Assembly (NCBI GenBank): GCA_030830005.1
Contig: JAURNV010000013.1
Location: 1 to 46,368, forward strand
Reading direction: 5' to 3'
DNA length: 46,368 nt
Source of the DNA: Flavobacteriaceae bacterium
GTDB lineage: Bacteria; Bacteroidota; Bacteroidia; Flavobacteriales; Flavobacteriaceae
Part shown: positions 1 through 8,476 of the stretch, piece after piece
How positions within the stretch are numbered: the first letter of the stretch is position 1
Layout of the letters: every line of letters starts with the position of its first letter
The notes under the pieces: model-generated
Databases searched by the model: none
The model's input: only the letters and a program-made list of their open reading frames with translations
What the model was told of the DNA's origin: nothing
Translations under genes and position numbers: made by a program

Positions 1-224
1 GGAATTGAAATAGAGTCTGTTGTTCCTTCGTGAATTATAGCTTCAAAATCTACTCCTTTAACCTGTAAATTTGGCACCTCTTTTTTTACTTCTGGGTTAT
101 TGTTATCATAAAAAACAACAATTACTTCAGGAGTGCCTGGTGTTTCCTCGAGACAAATATCATCTGGCTCACAACCCAAAAGGCTAATTATTAAAACAGC
201 TATTAAGTAGGTTTGTCTTTTCAT
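1..224 (-). CDS. DUF6452-like lipoprotein, C-terminus cut by window edge
   Basis: Only the first 74 or so codons are present; the 3' end lies outside the window. The visible protein starts MKRQTYLIAVLIISLLGCEP, a short lipoprotein signal peptide with a lipobox cysteine at residue 18. It continues with an Asp/Glu-rich stretch containing CLEETPGTPEVIV and FYDNNNPEV. This resembles the DUF6452 family of flavobacterial lipoproteins, which from general knowledge often lies next to the RumA/RlmD gene, as here. Its ATG overlaps the rlmD stop codon (ATGA), so it is translated from the same mRNA, downstream of rlmD. The function is unknown; it is probably anchored in the outer or inner membrane facing the periplasm. 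The family assignment is from recall of the N-terminal pattern and the gene context. Confidence 0.75.
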   Translation of the reverse strand, partial: MKRQTYLIAVLIISLLGCEPDDICLEETPGTPEVIVVFYDNNNPEVKKEVPNLQVKGVDFEAIIHEGTTDSISI

Positions 225-1633
225 TCTCTCAGTTTCAAAAATACAATATTTTCTACGTGTTGTGTATGTGGAAACATATCTATGGCTTGACTTATAACCA
301 CATCATAAATTTCTGATAGAGTCGATAAATCGCGTGCTTGTGTTTGCGGATTACAACTGATATACAGTATTTTAGGAGACTTTATTTTAACTAATTGTTT
401 AATAACATCGTTATGCATTCCGTCTCTTGGTGGATCAACAATAATCACATCAGGGTTTCCGTATTTCGTAACAAAATCGTCTGTAAAAACTTTACGCATA
501 TCTCCAACCTCAAATTCTGCATTGGTCACTTTGTTTCGAATAGCATTTTCTTTTGCAGCTACGATCGCTTCTGGAATTGATTCAATTCCAATTACTTTTT
601 TGCACTGCTTGGCTATATATTGTGCAATTGTTCCAAGTCCTGTATAAAGATCATAGACTATGTCAGTTGCCTGAATAGATGCTAATTTGAGTGCTTGTTC
701 ATATAATATTTGTGTCTGTTCAGGATTGGTTTGAAAAAAAGCCTTTGGTGTAATTCTAAATTTTAAACCCCCTATTTTTTCGGTTATATAAGTGTTGCCA
801 TGAAAACAATGTACATCTTGGTCGTATATGGTATCGTTTGCCTTTTTGTTGATAATGTATTGTAACGAGGTAATATTAGGGAAAGTCACCTTTATATGGT
901 TCAGTAACGCTTCTCTTGCTATTTTATCTTCGTAGAAAAACTGAATAACCACCATAATTTCTCCAGAAAGGGTAGTCCGCAACATCAGTGAGCGTAAAAA
1001 CCCTTCATTTTCTTTAGTATCAAAAAAAGAAAGTCCTTTTTGCCTTGCATAGGTTTTTACTTCGTTGCGAATACGATTTGGAATTTCAGATTGTAAATGA
1101 CAATAATCAATATCGACTATTTTATCCCACATCCCTGGAATATGAAACCCTAATGCTGTTTTATCCTCAACGGCTTTGTCTCCACTAATTTCCTCAGCCG
1201 TAAGCCAACGACGCGCCGAAAAACTAAATTCCATTTTATTTCGATAAGCGAAAATATTTTCACAACCTATAATAGGCGCATATTTGGGCACTTCAACACC
1301 ACCAATTCGGCTTAGTGCGTCAGTAACTTCCTGCTGTTTGTGTTTCAGCTGGGCACCATACTCCATATGTTGCCAAGTGCAACCTCCACAAGTACCAAAA
1401 TGGGTGCAAACTGGAGTAATTCTATCCGCACTTTTTTGATGAAAATGAGAGACTTTACCCTCAAAATGTCGTCTTCTTTTCTTTTGAACAATTACATCAA
1501 CTGTATCGCCAGGAATTGCTCCTTTTACAAATACAACTTGACCATCTTGCGTCCGTCCAACACCATTCCCTTTTTTTGCAATTCCCTCAATAGAAAGATT
1601 TTCTATAAGGGGTAGCGCTTTTTTTCTTCGCAT
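221..1633 (-). CDS. rlmD: 23S rRNA (uracil-C5)-methyltransferase, RlmD/RumA family
   Basis: This enzyme transfers a methyl group from S-adenosylmethionine to C5 of a uracil in 23S rRNA (U1939 in E. coli numbering). The 470 residues start with a TRAM RNA-binding domain (about 8-65). The four cysteines expected to hold the [4Fe-4S] cluster are at 76, 82, 85 and 178. The SAM-binding motif DLYTGLGT lies at 328-335, and DPPRDGMH and the catalytic cysteine in SCNPQTQARD (C427) follow. Length and motif order are normal for the family. A perfect TAnnTTTG element lies four bases before the ATG, so the message is probably leaderless. The gene reads into the overlapping lipoprotein gene. Target specificity (RlmD versus RlmC) is inferred by family, not proven. 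Confidence 0.93.
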   Translation of the reverse strand: MRRKKALPLIENLSIEGIAKKGNGVGRTQDGQVVFVKGAIPGDTVDVIVQKKRRRHFEGKVSHFHQKSADRITPVCTHFGTCGGCTWQHMEYGAQLKHKQQEVTDALSRIGGVEVPKYAPIIGCENIFAYRNKMEFSFSARRWLTAEEISGDKAVEDKTALGFHIPGMWDKIVDIDYCHLQSEIPNRIRNEVKTYARQKGLSFFDTKENEGFLRSLMLRTTLSGEIMVVIQFFYEDKIAREALLNHIKVTFPNITSLQYIINKKANDTIYDQDVHCFHGNTYITEKIGGLKFRITPKAFFQTNPEQTQILYEQALKLASIQATDIVYDLYTGLGTIAQYIAKQCKKVIGIESIPEAIVAAKENAIRNKVTNAEFEVGDMRKVFTDDFVTKYGNPDVIIVDPPRDGMHNDVIKQLVKIKSPKILYISCNPQTQARDLSTLSEIYDVVISQAIDMFPHTQHVENIVFLKLRE

Positions 1634-1637
1634 GTGA

Positions 1638-1645
1638 CAAAAATA
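1638..1645 (-). promoter_or_regulatory. -7 element for rlmD, four bases from the start codon
   Basis: TATTTTTG on the minus strand is a perfect match to the Bacteroidetes -7 consensus TAnnTTTG. Four bases (TCAC) separate it from the rlmD ATG at 1633, which puts the transcription start at or next to the ATG. I see no TTG at the expected -33 distance. Confidence 0.55.
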
Positions 1646-1726
1646 CGCAATGACCCTTCATTTTATCTTAAATAACGTAATAATAAAAAAGTAGTAAATT
1701 AGAGTGCAAAATTATCTAATTCCTTT

Positions 1727-4700
1727 ATGATGAAAACACTCAATTCCCTACTTGTTATGACTTTTTTATGTGTCAATATTCTTGTTGCACAGGAAAAATC
1801 AGAAAAAGAAAATTTAAGTCCGCTCGAAACCGCATTAAACGGATTTACGTTTAGAAGTATTGGCCCTGCGTTTATGTCGGGTCGTATTGCAGACATTGCG
1901 ATTGATCCGAACAATGAAAACATTTGGTATGTAGCCGTAGGTTCGGGAGGATTTTGGAAAACTACCAATGCTGGTACTACTTGGAAGCCGCTAACGGATA
2001 GCCAACCTTTTTATTCTACGGGTGCAGTTGCACTTGATCCGAGCAATACCCAAACCATATGGTTGGGAACTGGTGAGAATGTTGGCGGTCGCCACATTGG
2101 TTATGGTCACGGGATTTACCTAAGCCGCGACGGAGGCAAGTCTTGGCAGAATAAAGGACTCAAAAAATCTGAACATATCTCTAAAATTATAGTTCACCCC
2201 GATGATTCAGAAACGGTTTGGGTAGCTTCACAAGGTCCGCTTTGGAGTTCTGGCGGCGATCGTGGACTGTATAAAACTACCGATGGGGGATCGACTTGGA
2301 ATAAAATGATAGCTTTAGACGAATGGACGGGGGTAACTGATATGGTTATCGATCCAAGAAATCCTGATGTTTTATATGCGGCAAGTTGGCAACGACATCG
2401 AAATGTTGCTGCATATATGGGAGGTGGCCCTGGTACGGCATTGTACAAATCTGTTGATGGAGGTAAGAATTGGCGTAAACTTAAGACAGGTTTGCCAAAA
2501 TCTGATATGGGTAAAATTGGCTTGGCTATTTCTTCAATTGACCCTAATGTTTTGTATGCTGCCATTGAGTTAGATCGCAGAACGGGTGCTGTCTATCGTT
2601 CGGCTAATGGGGGGGAGAGTTGGACTAAAATGTCTGATACCGTTTCAGGAGGAACAGGCCCACATTATTACCAAGAATTGATTGCTTCACCTCATGTGTT
2701 TGACAAGATATTTTTAATGAATAACTATGTGCAGATTTCAGAAAATGGAGGCAAATCCTTTTATCAGATGAACGAAACCAATAAGCACGTAGACAGCCAC
2801 GCTTTGGTGTTTAAAAAAGACGATCCAAATTATTTGTTGATTGGTACCGACGGAGGATTGTACGAATCTTTTGACAATACCCAAAATTGGAAGTTTGTCA
2901 ACAACCTACCGTTAACACAGTTTTACAAAGTAGCTGTTGATGACGCTTATCCGTTTTATAATATTTTTGGTGGTACTCAGGATAACAATACACAAGGAGG
3001 CCCTTCTAGAACATTAAAAAGTAATGGTATAAGTAATGCTGATTGGTTTGTTCTGTTGGGCGGAGATGGACATCAACCTGCCACTGAACCTGGTAATCCC
3101 GATATCGTATATGCACAATCTCAGCAAGGAAATCTACATCGTGTTGACCGAACCACAGGCGAGGCGGTATATATACGTCCTCAAAACAGTCTTAATGAGC
3201 CCTATGAGCGTTTTAATTGGGATGCGCCTATTTTGGTGAGTCAACATGATACTAAGCGGTTATATTTTGGTTCACAGCGTGTATGGCGTTCCGAAAATAG
3301 GGGAGACAGCTGGACGCCAATTTCTGCCGATTTGACCAAAAATGAAGAACGTCTTTCATTACCTATAATGGGTCGTCAACAGAGTTGGGATGCTGCATGG
3401 GATGTGTATGCGATGTCTACGTATAATACCTTGACTTCTTTGGCGGAGTCTGCCCAAGATGAAAACATTTTATATGCTGGCTCTGATGATGGATTGCTTC
3501 ATACAACTAAAGACGGAGGTGCCTCTTGGACCACCCAAACCGTAGATAAATTACCAGGAGTACCTTCTACGGCTTTTGTTAACGATATCAAAGCTGATAT
3601 GTTTGACGCTAATGTTGCCTATGTGGCACTTGATAACCATAAATATGGAGATTATGCTCCTTATTTGTACAAATCTACCAATGGTGGGAAAACGTGGAAA
3701 TCTATCGCAAATGGTATTCCAGAGGGAACTCTTGTGTGGCGATTGGTTCAAGATCATGTAAATCCAAACTTGTTGTTTTTAGCAACGGAATACGGGGTGT
3801 ATATCAGTTTAAATCAAGGCTCAAAATGGCATAAGTTCAGTAAGGGGATGCCCACAATATCAGTTCGTGATTTGGCAATTCAAAAGCGTGAAAACGATCT
3901 TGTAGCAGCCACTTTTGGACGTAGCTACTATGTTTTAGATAACTACAGCCCACTCAGATATATTTCTGAAGAAACCTTAGCTAAAGGCCCAACAGTATTT
4001 CCTGTAAAAAAAGCATTACAATATGTTGAGATTCGCGGGGGTACTTCCAGTCAGGGAGCTTCTTTCTACACGGCTAAGAATCCAGTTTATGGGGCGCAGT
4101 TTACCTATTATATTTCTGAAGATTTTAAAACCCAAAAGGCAAAACGAACAAAATTTGAAAAATCCCTTAAAAAGGAAATGAAAGACATTCCATTTCGAGG
4201 TTGGGATGCCTTGGATACTGAAATGAGCGAACTTAAGCCAAAAGCACTTCTTCGTGTTTCGGATACTAGAGGAAATACAGTGGCAGAAGTTTCAGGAGAC
4301 TACACTAAAGGCATTCATCATGTGCATTGGGATTTGCGTCAGGTAATGCCATCAACTATTGATATTCATGCTAAGAACGATAGCGGGCGTGGAATACGAA
4401 CTAATGTTGTTCCTGGAACCTATCAAGTGCAATTGTTTAAATCTCATGAGGGTATGCTCACCCAGCTTTCTGAAAAACAATCTTTTGAGGTGGTTCGACT
4501 GCGTCAAAATGTGTTGGATAATCCAACGGCAGCTTCGCATGAGAACTACAAAGAAAAGCTAAACGCCCTGTATGTAAGTGCCGATAAACTACGTAAAAAA
4601 TTCAGCACTACATCAAAGAAAATCAACGCTTTGTCTAAGGGATTATCTTTTGCACAACAGCAGCAGCAGGTTTTGCATCAAACCGTATATGCGTTACAGC

Positions 4701-4975
4701 AAGATGAAAGAGAGATTGATAAACAGTTAAACGGAAGTCCTGCCAAAAAAGAAGTAGGGGAGAAAGATACACCAACCTTGGGATCACGAATATCTATTGC
4801 GTCTCGAGGATTTTATAACAATACATATGGTCCTACAAAAATGCATATGGAAAGTTATGATATGGCAGTAACCCTTTTAAATCAATTAACAACTAAAATT
4901 GATGCTTTAGTAGAAAAAACAGACACTACTATCGCTGCTGCAACTGCAGCAGGGGCACCTGTCATTTTGGATTAA
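1727..4975 (+). CDS. Secreted BNR/Asp-box beta-propeller protein (VPS10/sialidase-like fold), 1082 aa
   Basis: The protein starts with a Sec signal peptide (MMKTLNSLLVMTFLCVNILVAQ, cleavage probably after VAQ) and is therefore exported. Residues of about 35-760 carry at least ten Asp-box motifs of the S-x-(D/N)-G-G-x-x-W type, including SRDGGKSW, TTDGGSTW, SVDGGKNW, SANGGESW, TKDGGASW and STNGGKTW. These predict one or two multi-bladed beta-propellers like those of sortilin/VPS10 and glycoside hydrolase family 74. The last 300 residues are charged and alpha-helical and end with an Ala-rich tail, without a recognisable type IX secretion sorting domain. Family members are often annotated as glycosyl hydrolases, but I see no catalytic signature that proves hydrolysis. 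The two tandem ATGs at 1727 and 1730 leave the exact start open. It is a monocistronic gene, divergent from rlmD, and its last 14 bases overlap the opposing DUF3810 gene. Confidence 0.85.
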   Translation: MMKTLNSLLVMTFLCVNILVAQEKSEKENLSPLETALNGFTFRSIGPAFMSGRIADIAIDPNNENIWYVAVGSGGFWKTTNAGTTWKPLTDSQPFYSTGAVALDPSNTQTIWLGTGENVGGRHIGYGHGIYLSRDGGKSWQNKGLKKSEHISKIIVHPDDSETVWVASQGPLWSSGGDRGLYKTTDGGSTWNKMIALDEWTGVTDMVIDPRNPDVLYAASWQRHRNVAAYMGGGPGTALYKSVDGGKNWRKLKTGLPKSDMGKIGLAISSIDPNVLYAAIELDRRTGAVYRSANGGESWTKMSDTVSGGTGPHYYQELIASPHVFDKIFLMNNYVQISENGGKSFYQMNETNKHVDSHALVFKKDDPNYLLIGTDGGLYESFDNTQNWKFVNNLPLTQFYKVAVDDAYPFYNIFGGTQDNNTQGGPSRTLKSNGISNADWFVLLGGDGHQPATEPGNPDIVYAQSQQGNLHRVDRTTGEAVYIRPQNSLNEPYERFNWDAPILVSQHDTKRLYFGSQRVWRSENRGDSWTPISADLTKNEERLSLPIMGRQQSWDAAWDVYAMSTYNTLTSLAESAQDENILYAGSDDGLLHTTKDGGASWTTQTVDKLPGVPSTAFVNDIKADMFDANVAYVALDNHKYGDYAPYLYKSTNGGKTWKSIANGIPEGTLVWRLVQDHVNPNLLFLATEYGVYISLNQGSKWHKFSKGMPTISVRDLAIQKRENDLVAATFGRSYYVLDNYSPLRYISEETLAKGPTVFPVKKALQYVEIRGGTSSQGASFYTAKNPVYGAQFTYYISEDFKTQKAKRTKFEKSLKKEMKDIPFRGWDALDTEMSELKPKALLRVSDTRGNTVAEVSGDYTKGIHHVHWDLRQVMPSTIDIHAKNDSGRGIRTNVVPGTYQVQLFKSHEGMLTQLSEKQSFEVVRLRQNVLDNPTAASHENYKEKLNALYVSADKLRKKFSTTSKKINALSKGLSFAQQQQQVLHQTVYALQQDEREIDKQLNGSPAKKEVGEKDTPTLGSRISIASRGFYNNTYGPTKMHMESYDMAVTLLNQLTTKIDALVEKTDTTIAAATAAGAPVILD

Positions 4976-5999
4976 CGAAGTCATTAACTAATAACCCAAC
5001 CACCAATGAGTAGCTTTGAATACCTGCTTGTTGGTGGTTTGCTTTTAGGTATTGGTCATAGCCAGTTTCAAAAAGGGGCTCAAACGGATTTTGATAACGC
5101 TCCCAAAAGGCACGTACTTCGCGAATATTTGCTAGCACACCTTCAGGAATAGAAGTCATAATTTCCTTGGCATGTTGTTGATCTGCTCGATACAGCGAAT
5201 TGATTAGGTGCTGGAATGCCAACAAATTTCCAGCATAGGCTACCAAAGAATTTTGTGCCTTTGTTGTGGCTTTAATGCTAATGTAGTTAGCCTCGTCTTC
5301 TGCGGCAAAGCCCCATTGGTGTGCAATTTCGTGACAAGCCGTTGTTAAAATGCGGAGCTTAGGTTGTAAAGTATTTACTTGTGCCTCATGTGTAAACGGG
5401 TTGGCATATCCTCCAAAACCCATATAACTCAGTAGGGTAGGAAAGAGAGTGGCTTTGGCTCTTCCGTGAAGTTTTTCTGGTCTAGATGGTGTATGTTCCA
5501 TTGTTTCTGTTGCCAACGCAAGAAGTGAACGATTGTCAAGATCAGTTATTACTTTTTGTGAAACCGATTTACTCAATATGTTGTGTAAAAGTGTTGTTTG
5601 CTCTGCGTAATAATGAGTGGTTTGTAATAGGTGATCTACAGACAGCGTATCGGGCAATCCGCGCTGTACGCGCATAGGGGTTTTAAAATAATGCAATCCC
5701 CACGAGGTATAAAAGAGCGCTACTAGTATGCCGATTATAGCAATAGATTTCCAAAAATGTTTTCTTAGTGAAAAGCGTATCAGCCCTCGTGCCAACATAA
5801 CAATACCCAAGCCATATCCAATGTCTCCCACCGAAAAGGGTACCCAAGACCATAGCCTTTGATTAAGATACGAGATATGGGGATAAAGTTTTTGAACATA
5901 ATAATGCTCAATCCAAAGGGGGTTGTTTTTTAAAACGGCTAACCCAATAAAAAATACCGCTATGCTAATTAAAATCCGGAATTGTATCCGCTGACTCAT
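4962..5999 (-). CDS. DUF3810 family membrane protein with HExxH metallopeptidase motif
   Basis: This 345-residue protein has three N-terminal hydrophobic segments (about 9-23, 56-74 and 85-101), followed by a soluble domain that presumably faces the periplasm. That domain contains HEIAHQWG at 223-230 and then EDEANYIS. An HExxH followed by a downstream Glu is the zinc-binding pattern of gluzincin-type peptidases. The arrangement matches the DUF3810 family, common in Bacteroidetes and of unproven function. Its ATG overlaps the stop of the upstream prolyl isomerase gene (ATGA), so the two are almost certainly co-translated. This suggests a shared role in folding or quality control of envelope proteins, though that is inference. 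The 3' end overlaps the convergent BNR gene by 14 bases. Confidence 0.88.
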   Translation of the reverse strand: MSQRIQFRILISIAVFFIGLAVLKNNPLWIEHYYVQKLYPHISYLNQRLWSWVPFSVGDIGYGLGIVMLARGLIRFSLRKHFWKSIAIIGILVALFYTSWGLHYFKTPMRVQRGLPDTLSVDHLLQTTHYYAEQTTLLHNILSKSVSQKVITDLDNRSLLALATETMEHTPSRPEKLHGRAKATLFPTLLSYMGFGGYANPFTHEAQVNTLQPKLRILTTACHEIAHQWGFAAEDEANYISIKATTKAQNSLVAYAGNLLAFQHLINSLYRADQQHAKEIMTSIPEGVLANIREVRAFWERYQNPFEPLFETGYDQYLKANHQQAGIQSYSLVVGLLVNDFVNPK

Positions 6000-7078
6000 T
6001 CACTTCGCACTTCCACAATTTCTACTTCAAAAATAAGGGTAGAATTTGGCGGAATAACAGAGTTTCCTTCGCCATAAGCAAGGTCAGCAGGAAGATAAAG
6101 TGTAGCCTTTTCCCCTTGTTTGAGTAGCGAAAGTCCTTCTTTAAATCCAGCAATCAACGCCACTTCAGGATCCACACGCGCCTCGATAGGTCGATACCCA
6201 CCGCCACTATCTCGTCTATGATCGTATTGATCATAAGCTTTTGCCACCGCAGCCATTGACGTGTCTAACAGATTGCCATCTTCAAAATATACAGCATAGT
6301 GCGTAAAGGCTGAAACCCCTGGAACAACTGCTTTTCCATCTGTTTTATTGGTGATAACATAAGAAAGACCACTTGAAGTAGTTACAGCTTCATTTTTAAG
6401 AGCTTTTAACTCAGCAGCTTTGTCTGATTTGACTTTTTCTAGTTGGGCAATCTGCGCTGCTTTTCGTTCTTCGACACCATCAAAATAGGCATCAAAAACT
6501 TTATCTGCCTTAAATTTTCTTGCTTGACTTCCTTTTCTAATAATTTCAATCGATACTATAGTATCATTTTGTTGTATAGAGTCCACAACCTCTTGACCTT
6601 TAATGACACGACCAAAAACACTGTGCTTTCCGTCAAGCCAAGAAGTTTCTTTATGGGTTATAAAAAACTGACTCCCGTTTGTGTTTGGACCTGCGTTTGC
6701 CATCGAAAGTACTCCCGGACCGTCATGTTTGAGCTCATCAACAAACTCATCTTCAAATTTATATCCTGGACCACCTTGTCCAGTTCCTGTAGGGTCTCCT
6801 CCTTGAATCATAAAATCGGCAATGACTCGGTGAAAGATAATTCCATTAAAATAAGGTTTTCCTTTATACAAACTGTCAACTTTATTATTTGTTCCTTCTG
6901 CAAGTGATACAAAATTTGCTACAGTATTGGGTGTTTTATCATACGTCAGGGCAATAAGTATGTTCCCCTTATTGGTTTGAATATCTGCGTATAATCCTTT
7001 TTCTAAACCGTTTTTGCTAGTTGAGCAACCAAAAACTAAAAGCAGGGTGGTTGTAAAAAGTATGAGATGTTTTTTCAT
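5996..7078 (-). CDS. Bifunctional peptidyl-prolyl cis-trans isomerase lipoprotein (cyclophilin plus FKBP domains)
   Basis: The product catalyses cis-trans isomerisation of X-Pro bonds. The N-terminus is a lipoprotein signal with Cys18 in [10 protein letters not shown], so the mature protein is lipid-anchored outside the cytoplasm. A cyclophilin domain spans about 30-190 and shows [19 protein letters not shown] with the catalytic Arg, plus NGSQFFIT. A charged helical linker (about 200-235) leads to an FKBP-type domain (about 240-358) ending in [20 protein letters not shown]. Both classes of isomerase in one chain is uncommon but known in Bacteroidetes. The gene lies 47 bases downstream of nrnA and overlaps the DUF3810 gene. 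A near-consensus TAATTTTTG in the upstream gap may provide its own promoter. Confidence 0.92.
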   Translation of the reverse strand: MKKHLILFTTTLLLVFGCSTSKNGLEKGLYADIQTNKGNILIALTYDKTPNTVANFVSLAEGTNNKVDSLYKGKPYFNGIIFHRVIADFMIQGGDPTGTGQGGPGYKFEDEFVDELKHDGPGVLSMANAGPNTNGSQFFITHKETSWLDGKHSVFGRVIKGQEVVDSIQQNDTIVSIEIIRKGSQARKFKADKVFDAYFDGVEERKAAQIAQLEKVKSDKAAELKALKNEAVTTSSGLSYVITNKTDGKAVVPGVSAFTHYAVYFEDGNLLDTSMAAVAKAYDQYDHRRDSGGGYRPIEARVDPEVALIAGFKEGLSLLKQGEKATLYLPADLAYGEGNSVIPPNSTLIFEVEIVEVRSE

Positions 7079-7125
7079 AAGATTAAATGAGGATTGAAAA
7101 GTACAAAAATTAAATTTGTTGCAAA

Positions 7126-8124
7126 CTAAGATAAAAAGGTTTTTAATGAACGAACAAAATATGCCACAGTTTCTGCTAAGGAGCGTTTCGAAATACCTCC
7201 AGAGGCATTAATGTGCCCACCACCACCAAAGTAGGTTTTAGCAAACACATTTACAGGTAAATCCCCTTTGCTTCTAAACGAAAGCTTTACGACTCCTTCA
7301 TTGCGGTACTCAATCATGATCACAGCCATCGTAATTCCTGCGACTGACAAACCGTAGTTCACAAAGCCTTCGGCATCGCCTTTTTGAAAGTTACAAGCAT
7401 CAAGTTCATCTTGACTAAGGGTAATGTAAGCCGTGTTTAAATCGCTTAAAAAAATCATGTTTTGAAGGGCTATTCCAAGTAGTTTTAGCCTGTCAGGGCG
7501 CGCGGTATCTTTGATTTGTTCATGAATAAAACTATGGTTTGCACCACAATCCATTAACACTGCCACGGCTTTGTGCGTGTTAGCGGTTACACTTGGAAAC
7601 CTAAATGACCCAGTATCTGTTAATATACCTGTATAAAGACAACTTGCTACTTCCTCGTTGATGTGTTTTCTTAAATTTAATTCAACAATGATATTGTAAA
7701 CTAACTCACATGTAGATCCTATTGTAGGCTCAGAAAACATCAGATGTGCATAATTCTCAGGGTCTTGATGGTGATCAATCATCACAATTTTAGCTTTGCT
7801 CATTGCGATATGATTGCCCATCTGATCAATTCTACTCAAGGTGTTAAAATCCATAGTAAAAACAAAATCTGCCTCATCTATCAGTTCATTTGCGCTTTCT
7901 GGAGTTGATTCATAATATACTACAGCTTCATGCCCAGGTAACCAATGTAAAAAAGTGGGATAGGCATTTGGTGCAATTACCGTAACAGTATGTCCCAATT
8001 GCTGTAAAACACCATTCAGGGCTAAGCTGCTACCCATGGCATCACCATCTGGATTTTTGTGTGGAATGATAACCATTTTTGCCGGGCTTTTTAGCCATAT
8101 TGCCAATTGTTGAATTGCAGTCAT
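7126..8124 (-). CDS. nrnA: DHH/DHHA1 phosphoesterase, NrnA-like oligoribonuclease/pAp phosphatase
   Basis: NrnA-type enzymes degrade short RNA oligomers (nanoRNA) and dephosphorylate pAp, and some also cut c-di-AMP-derived pApA. The DHH domain shows [24 protein letters not shown] and the signature IDHHQDP. The C-terminal DHHA1 domain shows [12 protein letters not shown] place the start at [14 protein letters not shown] (8124), 15 codons inside the longest ORF. The longer version reads through a perfect TAnnTTTG promoter element, and the family aligns from the shorter start. The result is 333 residues, normal for the family. It is divergent from the mutL operon across a 65 bp gap. A possible functional link is the PgpH-like c-di-AMP hydrolase encoded at 36806, whose pApA product this class can consume. 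Confidence 0.9.
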   Translation of the reverse strand: MTAIQQLAIWLKSPAKMVIIPHKNPDGDAMGSSLALNGVLQQLGHTVTVIAPNAYPTFLHWLPGHEAVVYYESTPESANELIDEADFVFTMDFNTLSRIDQMGNHIAMSKAKIVMIDHHQDPENYAHLMFSEPTIGSTCELVYNIIVELNLRKHINEEVASCLYTGILTDTGSFRFPSVTANTHKAVAVLMDCGANHSFIHEQIKDTARPDRLKLLGIALQNMIFLSDLNTAYITLSQDELDACNFQKGDAEGFVNYGLSVAGITMAVIMIEYRNEGVVKLSFRSKGDLPVNVFAKTYFGGGGHINASGGISKRSLAETVAYFVRSLKTFLS

Positions 8125-8128
8125 AAAA

Positions 8129-8136
8129 CAAAGATA
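8129..8136 (-). promoter_or_regulatory. -7 element for nrnA, four bases from the start codon
   Basis: TATCTTTG on the minus strand matches TAnnTTTG exactly and is followed by TTTT and then the ATG at 8124. It decides the start codon in favour of 8124 and predicts a leaderless transcript. Confidence 0.6.
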
Positions 8137-8140
8137 GCCA

Positions 8141-8172
8141 TTGTGTGCATTAGTATGCTTTTTGTACATTTG
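8141..8172 (+). promoter_or_regulatory. Promoter of the mutL operon (TTG-N21-TACATTTG)
   Basis: TTG at 8141-8143 and TACATTTG at 8165-8172 are separated by 21 bases, which matches the Bacteroidetes -33/-7 arrangement well. The GTG start of the first gene lies 17 bases further on. It is arranged back to back with the nrnA promoter. Confidence 0.65.
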
Positions 8173-8189
8173 ATATTCATATTATTTCT

Positions 8190-8471
8190 GTGCGATTATC
8201 ATTTTTTAAACAATCCAAAAGCCGTAGGTTTAATTATACCCCTCGTTATTTTAAAGGAAAGCAAAATGCTAATCCATATGCTTTTGGTTCTGCCTTTGAG
8301 AAGTATCGCGACACTCCAAACAATAACGATTTTGGAGCGCATTGGCGCGAGGCAAGGGACACGAGTCGGAATCGTAGAAATAGAGGCGTTTCCCCTAGAT
8401 TGTTGCTCATTGTCGCTCTGCTGTTTTTATTTGCACTGTATGTGCTTGACTTTGACCTTACAATTTTCTGA
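8190..8471 (+). CDS. Small conserved single-pass membrane protein upstream of mutL
   Basis: This 93-residue protein begins at a GTG codon; no in-frame ATG fits better, and MRLSFFKQSKSRRFNYTPRYF matches what I recall of homologues starting at this point. The first 65 residues are basic and polar with a YTPRYFKGK motif. One hydrophobic helix (about 70-86, LLLIVALLFLFALYVL) is followed by the short tail DFDLTIF. This predicts an N-in, single-pass inner-membrane protein. Close relatives in flavobacteria are often labelled riboflavin synthase beta subunit, but the sequence has nothing of lumazine synthase, and that label looks like a propagated error. It is the first gene of the mutL-rhomboid run, five bases before mutL. 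Confidence 0.8.
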   Translation: MRLSFFKQSKSRRFNYTPRYFKGKQNANPYAFGSAFEKYRDTPNNNDFGAHWREARDTSRNRRNRGVSPRLLLIVALLFLFALYVLDFDLTIF

Positions 8472-8476
8472 ACTGT

